Positions 54,819 through 61,082 of a DNA stretch of 64,000 nt are shown piece by piece. This stretch comes from JBBDMC01 sp963826055 (GTDB taxonomy: Bacteria > Pseudomonadota > Alphaproteobacteria > Rhizobiales > Kaistiaceae), in assembly GCA_963826055.1 (NCBI GenBank), contig CAWGVO010000020.1, positions 1 through 64,000 on the forward strand, given 5' to 3'. Under the pieces are notes generated by a model that was not told the origin of the DNA, made no database searches, and saw nothing but the letters and a program-made list of their open reading frames with translations. The position numbers were made by a program, and so were the translations under genes. Every line of letters begins with the position of its first letter. Within the stretch, counting starts at the first letter, position 1.

Positions 54819-56086
54819 CGTTGGTGAGCGTCGGTCTGGTGACGACGAGGTCGCCGAGGGCGGCGAACGCCGGGTAGACGTCGTTGGCTCGCAGCCGCCC
54901 CGCCAGATCGAGGCCGGCCGCGCGGAGGCGGGCGAGCGTATCGGGGGTCACGACCGCGCCGGCGTTGTCCTCGGTTCCGTCGATACCGTCGGTGTCGGCG
55001 GCCAGCGCGAAGATGCCGGCGGCGCCGTCGAGGCGGAGCGCCAGCCCGGCGAGGAATTCGAGGTTGCGGCCGCCCTTGCCGTGGCCCACCACAGTCACCG
55101 TCGTCTCGCCGCCTGAGAGGAGGACGCGCGGCGGCTCGTTCGGCCTGAGCTTCGCCTGCACGGCGAGTGCCTCCTCCGCCATCGCCGCGCCGACGTCGCG
55201 CGCCTCCCCCTCGATGGCATCGCCGAGGACCGTCGGCCGGGCGCCCGCCCCCCGCGCCTGTTCGGCGGCGGCGGCAAGGCTCGCGGCGGCCGAGGCGATG
55301 ACGATGGTGCGGGCGTTGGCCAGCCGCGGGTCGCCGGGCTTCGGCGTTTCGTCCGCCGCAGCGGCGAGGTGGGCGGCGACTGCGGCCGGTGGTGTGATGC
55401 GGTATCGGGCGAGGATCGCGCGCGCATCGGCGTAGGTGGTGGGGTCGGCGACCGTCGGCCCCGAAGCGATGGTGGCGGGGTCGTCGCCGGGAACGTCGGA
55501 GATGACGAGGCTCACCATCCGCGCCGGGTGGGCGGCGGCGGCGAGGCGGCCGCCCTTGATGGCGGAGACGTGCTTGCGGACCGTGTTCATGGCGGCGATG
55601 TCGGCGCCGGAGGCGAGCAGCGCGCGGTTCACCGCCTGCTGGTCGGCAAGCGAGACTCCATCGGGTGGCAGGGTAAGCAGCGCCGAGCCGCCGCCCGAGA
55701 TCAGACAGAGGATCAGGTCGTCGGGCCCGGCCTCGCGCGCCAGCGCCATGATGCGGCGGGCGGCGTCGATCCCGTTCTCATCCGGCACCGGGTGGGCGGC
55801 CTCCACCACTGTCTACCCGCCGGCACGGCACCGCGTGGCCGTAGCGGGTGACGACGAGGCCGGAAAGCGGGCCGTCCCAATGGTCCTCCACGGCGCGCGC
55901 CATTGCCGCGGCCGCTTTGCCGGCGCCGATGACGATGGTGCGGCCTGTCGGTGACGGCGGCAGGTGCGCGGGGATGACGCGGGCCGGCAGCGCGGCGGCG
56001 ACCGCGGCGTCGAACAGACGGCCAAGGAATGCAAGCTCGCCTCCGGCGAGAGGCGCCGGGGCGCCGGGTTGATCGGTTGCTGCCAT
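54778..56086 (-). CDS. Glycerate 2-kinase (MOFRL/TtuD-GckA family), frameshifted
   Basis: About 435 residues, the family length. The N-terminal domain starts TIVIGAGKAAAAMARAVEDH with the phosphate-binding Gly/Lys and continues in another frame from near 55815 with HPVPDENG and ILCLISGGGSALL; the C-terminal MOFRL domain holds LSGGETTVTVVGHGKGGRN and ALAADTDGIDG. It phosphorylates D-glycerate to 2-phosphoglycerate, linking glyoxylate or tartrate breakdown to glycolysis. The ATG at 56086 is 54 bp from the divergent xylulokinase start, so the two genes share a promoter region. Confidence 0.88.
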
Positions 56087-56140
56087 GGCTACCCCAATCC
56101 GACAAAGCGATGGTAGGTTCAAGCCCTGGGGCAGGCGACA

Positions 56141-57646
56141 ATGAACTTCCTGGGCATCGATATCGGCACCTCGGCGGTGAAGGCCGTCCTGGTCGACGAG
56201 GGCGAAGGCGTCCTCGCCGAGGCGGCGGTGCCGATCGCAACGTCGCGACCGGAGCCCGGCCGCTCGGAGCAGGACCCGGACGAATGGTGGCGGGCGAGCG
56301 AGCGTGCCGTCGGCATGGTGCGTTCGCTGGCGAAGGCCGGCTTCGCCGAGGTCCGCGCCGTCGGGCTCTCCGGACAGATGCACGCCGCCCTGGTTCTCGA
56401 CAAGTCCGACCGGCCGCTTCGCCCCGCGATCCTGTGGAACGACGGCCGCTCCGTAGCCGAATGCGCCGAGCTCGCCCAAGCGGTGCCCGACCTTGCCACC
56501 ATCGCCGGCGTCGTGGCGATGCCGGGGTTCACCGCACCCAAGCTGCTCTGGCTGAAGCGCCACGAACCGGAGACGTTCGCACGCATCTGCACCGTGTTCG
56601 CGGCCAAGGACTACATCCGCCTGCGTCTCACCGGCGAGTTCGCCACCGACATGGCCGATGCCGCCGGCATGCTGATGCTGGACGAGGCGGCGCGCGCCTG
56701 GTCGGCGAAGATCGTGGCGGCGAGCGGCATCGACGAGGACGTGCTGCCGAAGCCGCTGGAGGGGCCGACGTGGTCGGGCATGCTGAGGCCCGAGGTCCTT
56801 GCCGAGTGGGGCATCGGCCATCAGGTGGTGGTCGCCGCCGGTGCCGGCGATGTCGCCGCCGGGGCCATCGGCATCGGCGCCATCAACGACGGCGACCAGT
56901 TCATCTCGCTCGGTACCTCGGCGCAGATCTTCGTCGCGCGCGACCGCTATCAGCCGAAGCCGGGAACGCTGCTCCATACCTTCGCCCACGGGGTGCCCCA
57001 ACGCTGGTTCGAGATGGCGGCGCTGCTCAACGGCGCGGCGTGTCTCGAGTGGCTGGGGCGCGTCCTCGGCGAAAGCGATGTCGGGGCGCTCATCGCCCGC
57101 GTCGAGCAGGGTGGCGCGGGGCCGTCGCCGGTGACCTTCCTGCCCTATCTCGCCGGTGAGCGCTCGCCGCTCAACGACCCGGATGCGCGCGGCGTCTTCG
57201 CCGGGCTCGATGCCGCCAGCGGCGCCGACGACCTCATCCGGGCGGTGCTCGACGGCGTCGCGCTGGCGCTCCGCGATGCGGCATCCGAGTTCGGCGAGGC
57301 TTTCGATGGCGCCCCCATCGCCATGATCGGCGGTGGCGCCAGGAGCGCGTTGTGGATGCGGGTGGTGGCGAACGCCCTCGGCCGCCCGCTCCTGAAGCTC
57401 GCCGGCGCCGACAGCGGCCCGGCGTTCGGTGCGGCCCGGCTTGCGCGCATCGCGGCGAGCGGTGAAACGGTGGCCGCCGTTGCCGGCCAGCCGCGGATCG
57501 TGGAGATCGTCGATCCTGATCCGGTCGGCAGGTCGACCCAATACGGCGAGCGGCTCGAGCGCTTCCGCGCCCTCTACCGCTCCCTCAGGCAGGTACGGAC
57601 ATCTCGCGCAGCCACGGCGGATTGGCCCCGGCGCGCGAAACGGTGA
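56141..57646 (+). CDS. xylB: Xylulokinase
   Basis: An intact FGGY-family kinase of 501 residues. The N-terminal LGIDIGTSAVKAVLVDEGEG is the phosphate-1 motif; VGLSGQMHAALVLD is characteristic for xylulokinases, FISLGTSAQIFVA and MIGGGARSALWMRVVANALG complete the C-terminal ATP-binding half with the catalytic Asp in AAGAGDVAAGAIG. It makes D-xylulose 5-phosphate. The gene stop lies inside the end of the convergent PfkB kinase gene (62 bp overlap), so the last 20 residues may be shortened in reality. Confidence 0.9.
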   Translation: MNFLGIDIGTSAVKAVLVDEGEGVLAEAAVPIATSRPEPGRSEQDPDEWWRASERAVGMVRSLAKAGFAEVRAVGLSGQMHAALVLDKSDRPLRPAILWNDGRSVAECAELAQAVPDLATIAGVVAMPGFTAPKLLWLKRHEPETFARICTVFAAKDYIRLRLTGEFATDMADAAGMLMLDEAARAWSAKIVAASGIDEDVLPKPLEGPTWSGMLRPEVLAEWGIGHQVVVAAGAGDVAAGAIGIGAINDGDQFISLGTSAQIFVARDRYQPKPGTLLHTFAHGVPQRWFEMAALLNGAACLEWLGRVLGESDVGALIARVEQGGAGPSPVTFLPYLAGERSPLNDPDARGVFAGLDAASGADDLIRAVLDGVALALRDAASEFGEAFDGAPIAMIGGGARSALWMRVVANALGRPLLKLAGADSGPAFGAARLARIAASGETVAAVAGQPRIVEIVDPDPVGRSTQYGERLERFRALYRSLRQVRTSRAATADWPRRAKR

Positions 57647-58521
57647 TCGCCGCGGCCCTGGTGGCGAAGCCGAGCGCGTCGGCGAGCGTCGCCCGATCGA
57701 GGCCGGCGATGCCCCGCTTGGTGAGCAGTTTCTTCTGTTCAAGGCGGGCGAGAAGGGCGGCGGTGAAGGTGTCGCCCGCGCCGACCGTGTCGACGACCTT
57801 GCCGGCGACGGCGGGCACGCTCACCGACACGCCGCCCTTGGTCAGCGCCTCGGCGCCCGCGCGCCCCCTTGGTCAGCACCACCAGACGGGTGCCGTGGCG
57901 GAGCCAGCGGTTGGCGACATCGGCGAAGGGGGTGTCCGGCGCGAGCCACGCGAGATCGTCTTCGCTGAGGCGCACGATATCGCTCATCGCCGCCATGCGG
58001 TTCAGTCGCGCCACATAGCCGTCGCGGTTCTTGATCAGGCTGGGGCGGATGTTGGGGTCGAGCGAGATTGCGCAATCGCGTTGCTCGCGCTGCATCAGCG
58101 TCTCGAGGGCTGAGCCGCACGGTTCCTCGGCGAGGCTGAAGGAGCCGAAGTGGAGGGCGGTTACGGTCTTGGGGAATGCCGGCAGGTCGTTGTCGGTGAG
58201 CATCCGCCCGGCCGAGCCCTCGTCGAAGAAGGCATAGCGTGCCTCACCGCCGGTAAGGTCGGCGAAGGCGAGCGTCGACGGCCGCTCACTCACCTCGGCG
58301 AATTCGGTGTCGACGCCGCTCGCCGCGAGCGCGTCGGTGAGCATGGCGCCGAAGAAGTCGGTGGAGAGGCCGCCGAAGAAGCCGGCCGAAACCGACAGCC
58401 GGCCGAGCGCAATGGCGACGTTGAACGGCGAGCCGCCGGGGAAGGGCTGGTAGACGGCGGCGCCGTCGGCTCCGCGGCGCGGCAGCAAATCGATCAGCGC
58501 TTCGCCGCACGAGATGATCAT
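57585..58521 (-). CDS. PfkB-family carbohydrate kinase (fructokinase-like), frameshifted
   Basis: About 311 residues. CGEALIDLLPRRG and GGSPFNVAIALGRL are the first PfkB signature region, and DTVGAGDTFTAALLARL is the second, with intact DTxGAGD and catalytic Asp. The frame shifts near 57868 (CGCGCGCCCCCTTGG on the plus strand, one extra base). It is closest in style to bacterial fructokinases. Convergent to xylulokinase. The ATG at 58521 borders a long AT-rich region. Confidence 0.87.
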
Positions 58522-58867
58522 GGCGACCGCTTATAGCGGTTCGGCCGCTGTCCGGCGAGCGGGTGCCACGAACTGGGGCGTCGCGGTGGCCCGGCTCCGA
58601 TCGCGGCTTATGGCAAACGAATGGCTAATATTAACTTTAAAGCTCTCAGCAATGATTAGGCGTGACGCGATTTGGATGTCGTCTCTGCTCGTCGATCGGC
58701 CTAATCTTCCATGGTTAACGTTTGTCATCCCCTGATGAATATTTACGATGCGATTCATTTAACTTTGTAATCAACTGCCGCGCTTTGTACGGTTTCGCTG
58801 CTCCTGGCAGCGGCCCGCGGGGTCGGCCAGCCGGGAGAACCGATCGCTCCTGCGACGGACAAGTGGA
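58522..58867. other. AT-rich divergent regulatory region with CtrA-like half-sites
   Basis: About 346 bp between the leftward PfkB gene and the rightward acyl-CoA-ligase-like gene. The centre (58615-58770) is conspicuously AT-rich for this genome. It contains ATGGTTAA at 58711-58718 (an exact inverse CtrA half-site), TTAACTTTAA at 58631-58640 and TTTAACTTTGTAA near 58759. No gene is supported; short frames here look like chance. Confidence 0.5.
58711..58718 (-). promoter_or_regulatory. CtrA-like half-site
   Basis: ATGGTTAA, the reverse complement of TTAACCAT, lies 150 bp before the start of the acyl-CoA-ligase-like gene in an AT-rich patch with further TTAA tracts. Confidence 0.35.
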
Positions 58868-59710
58868 ATGCGGCTGGAACAGTTCTTGGGCCAAAGCGCC
58901 GGTCGGCTCGGGCAGAATGCCGCGATTGCCGTCGGCGACTCGCGTCACTCCTACGCCGAGCTCGACCACAAGTCGCGCCGGCTGGCGGCTGCCTTGGTCG
59001 ACCACGGCGTCAGGTCCGGCGACCGCGTCGTCCTGTTCATGGACAACAGCTTCGAGGCGGTGGTCGCGATCTTCGCCGTGCTCGCCGCGGGCGGCGTGGT
59101 CACGCCGGTCGACCCGGCCGGCGGCGCCGAGATGCTTGCCTACGTCATCGACGACAGCGGTGCGCGCGCCGTCGTGACCCAGGCGCGCCTGGCCTCGATG
59201 GCGGCCGACGCGATGCGCGATGCCCCATCCGTTCGGATGGTGGTGCTCGCCGGCGGCGATCGCGCCGGTGGCGGCGACACCTGTCTCAGCTTCGAGGACG
59301 TGGTCGGCCGCGCCGGCCCGATTCCCTCGTTGCCGCCGGCCGGCGGTGTCGACCAGCCCGCGCTCGTCGCCTACGCGTCGGCGCCGCCTGGCCTTGTCGA
59401 GCCTTCGCTCGTCAGCCATCGCGAGATCGCCGATGCGATCGGCGACGCGGTGCCGCCGCGCGAGGGCGGCGACGACGCGGTGTTGCTGCGGACCCCGTCG
59501 ATCGCCACCGCGCCCAGCCTCGTGCGTCGTGATGGCCGTGATCAAGGCCGGCGCCACGCTGGTGCTGGAGCGCCGCGTTGCGCGCGACCGCGAAAGGCGA
59601 GGTCGGTCGGCGGGCTGGCGCCGGTGGTGCCGGGGCGGCTGGAGGCGACCGGGCGGCTGGCGAAATGGCGCCGCCGCAAAGGGCAGGGAACGCGGCCGTG
59701 GTGGGTCTGA
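58868..59710 (+). CDS. Truncated acyl-CoA ligase-like protein (AMP-binding N-terminal part only)
   Basis: About 280 residues. The start LEQFLGQSAGRLGQNAAIAV and the segment SGDRVVLFMDNSFEAVVAIF are those of AMP-forming acyl-CoA ligases. At the phosphate-binding A3 motif, normally a YTSGTTGxPK stretch, it reads VAYASAPPGLVEPSLVSH, so the Ser/Thr/Gly-rich loop and its Lys are missing. It then ends after an Arg/Gly-rich tail and lacks the rest of the N-domain and the whole C-domain. Shifts near 59525 and near 59600 affect the last part. The end overlaps the deacetylase start. It may be a non-catalytic relic or a regulatory or binding protein. Acyl-CoA-ligase-like genes next to deacetylases are known in exosortase-associated polysaccharide clusters. 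Confidence 0.65.
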   Translation: MRLEQFLGQSAGRLGQNAAIAVGDSRHSYAELDHKSRRLAAALVDHGVRSGDRVVLFMDNSFEAVVAIFAVLAAGGVVTPVDPAGGAEMLAYVIDDSGARAVVTQARLASMAADAMRDAPSVRMVVLAGGDRAGGGDTCLSFEDVVGRAGPIPSLPPAGGVDQPALVAYASAPPGLVEPSLVSHREIADAIGDAVPPREGGDDAVLLRTPSIATAPSLVRRDGRDQGRRHAGAGAPRCARPRKARSVGGLAPVVPGRLEATGRLAKWRRRKGQGTRPWWV

Positions 59711-60759
59711 AGAAGGCGGCGATCTCGGCCGGCCTGGAAACGCTCTATTTCAGCGGCACGCACCGCATCGCCCAGACGTTTCTCGGCGGCGTCGGGGCGA
59801 TTCTGATGTTTCATCACGTGCGGCCGCCGCGGCGAAGGAGCCTTCCAGCCGAACCGCATCCTCGAGATCACGCCCGCCTTCCTCGACGAGGTGCTGGGCG
59901 CGCTGGCCGAGGCAAACGTCGACATCGTGTCGATGGACGAGGCCCATCGCCGCCTCGTCGCGCGGCGATCGTTCGCGCCGCTTCGTCGTGCTCACCTTCG
60001 ACGACGGCTACCGCGACAATCTCAACTTCGCCTGGCCGGTGCTGGCGCGCCACCAGGTGCCGTTCGTCTGGTACATCGCGTCGGCGTTCGCCGATGGCGC
60101 CGGCGAACTCTGGTGGCTGACCCTGGAGCAGGCGATCGCTGACAACGACCGCGTCACGGTGGTGTTCGACGGCGTCGAGCACGCCTATGACTGCGCCGAG
60201 CGTGGAAGCCAAGAACGAAGCCTTCGACGCCATCTACTGGCGGCTGCGGGCGCTGCCCGACGAAGCGGAGCTGCGCGCGGTGGTGCGCCGGCTCGCCGCC
60301 GACTACGGCATCGACATGGCGGCGGAGTGCCGGCGCCAGTGCATGAACTGGAGCGAGCTGGCCTCGCTCGTCGAACACCCCCTCGTCACCATCGGCGCCC
60401 ACACCGTCGACCACGTCATGCTGGCCAAGGTGTCGGCGGCCAACGTTCGCGGTCAGATGGTCAACAGCGTCAGCGCCATCGAGAAGAAGCTCGGCGTCAG
60501 GCCCGAGCATTTCGCCTATCCGGTGGGCGGCCACGCCGACGCCGGCCCGCGCGAGTTCGCCATCGCCGCCGAGGTCGGCTTCAAGACCGCGGTCACCACG
60601 CGGCCGGGCGTTCTCTTCGCCGAGCACGCCGGGCACCTGACGGCGCTGCCGCGCATCTCGATCAACGGCGAGTTCCAGCGCCTGCGCTACCTCGAGGTGC
60701 TTCTGTCCGGCGCCGCCACGGCGCTGTGGAACGGGTTCCGCAAGGTGGACGCCGCCTAG
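59698..60759 (+). CDS. Polysaccharide deacetylase (NodB homology), frameshifted
   Basis: About 353 residues, a paralogue of the enzyme at 37690-38755. NodB motifs are LTFDDGYRDN, IGAHTVDHVML and FAYPVGG; FQPNRILEITPAFLDEV corresponds to FQPNRALEVTPQFLES in the paralogue. Three shifts break it, near 59840, near 59960 and near 60198. Start GTG at 59698 (or 59701) overlaps the preceding gene. It ends 3 bp from the convergent tautomerase stop. Substrate polysaccharide unknown. Confidence 0.87.
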
Positions 60760-60762
60760 GTC

Positions 60763-60948
60763 CTAGCGCTCCGAGAACGGTACGCCGCCCTTGGCCTTGT
60801 TGATCTTGGGCGCCTCGACGATCTGCACCGTCACCACCTCCGGCTTGACGCCGAAGTGCTCGACCATCGCCTCGGTCAGCCCCTTCATCAGGGCCTTCTT
60901 CTGCTCCGGCGTGCGCCCCTCGGCGCAGTAGACGATTACTTCCGGCAT
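60763..60948 (-). CDS. 4-oxalocrotonate tautomerase family protein
   Basis: 61 residues. After removal of the initiator Met the protein begins with Pro (PEVIVYCAEGRTPEQKKALM), the catalytic Pro1 of the tautomerase superfamily, and the strand VVTVQIVEAPKINKAKGG holds the usual arrangement in a small hexameric subunit. The ATG at 60948 has a GGAGGG-type site upstream (GGGAACC region). It isomerises 2-hydroxymuconate-like enols or has a related role. Single gene, convergent with the deacetylase. Confidence 0.85.
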   Translation of the reverse strand: MPEVIVYCAEGRTPEQKKALMKGLTEAMVEHFGVKPEVVTVQIVEAPKINKAKGGVPFSER

Positions 60949-61082
60949 CGGTTCCCTCCGTTGGCGGGCGTCTCCACGCGCCGCTCTCGTGCCACCCCGT
61001 TCGCACTTGCACAAGGCCTTCTCGCAACCGCACAATCCGGCTAAGTATAAGGCTTGTCCGCCGTTTCCGCCGGAGTGAGCCT

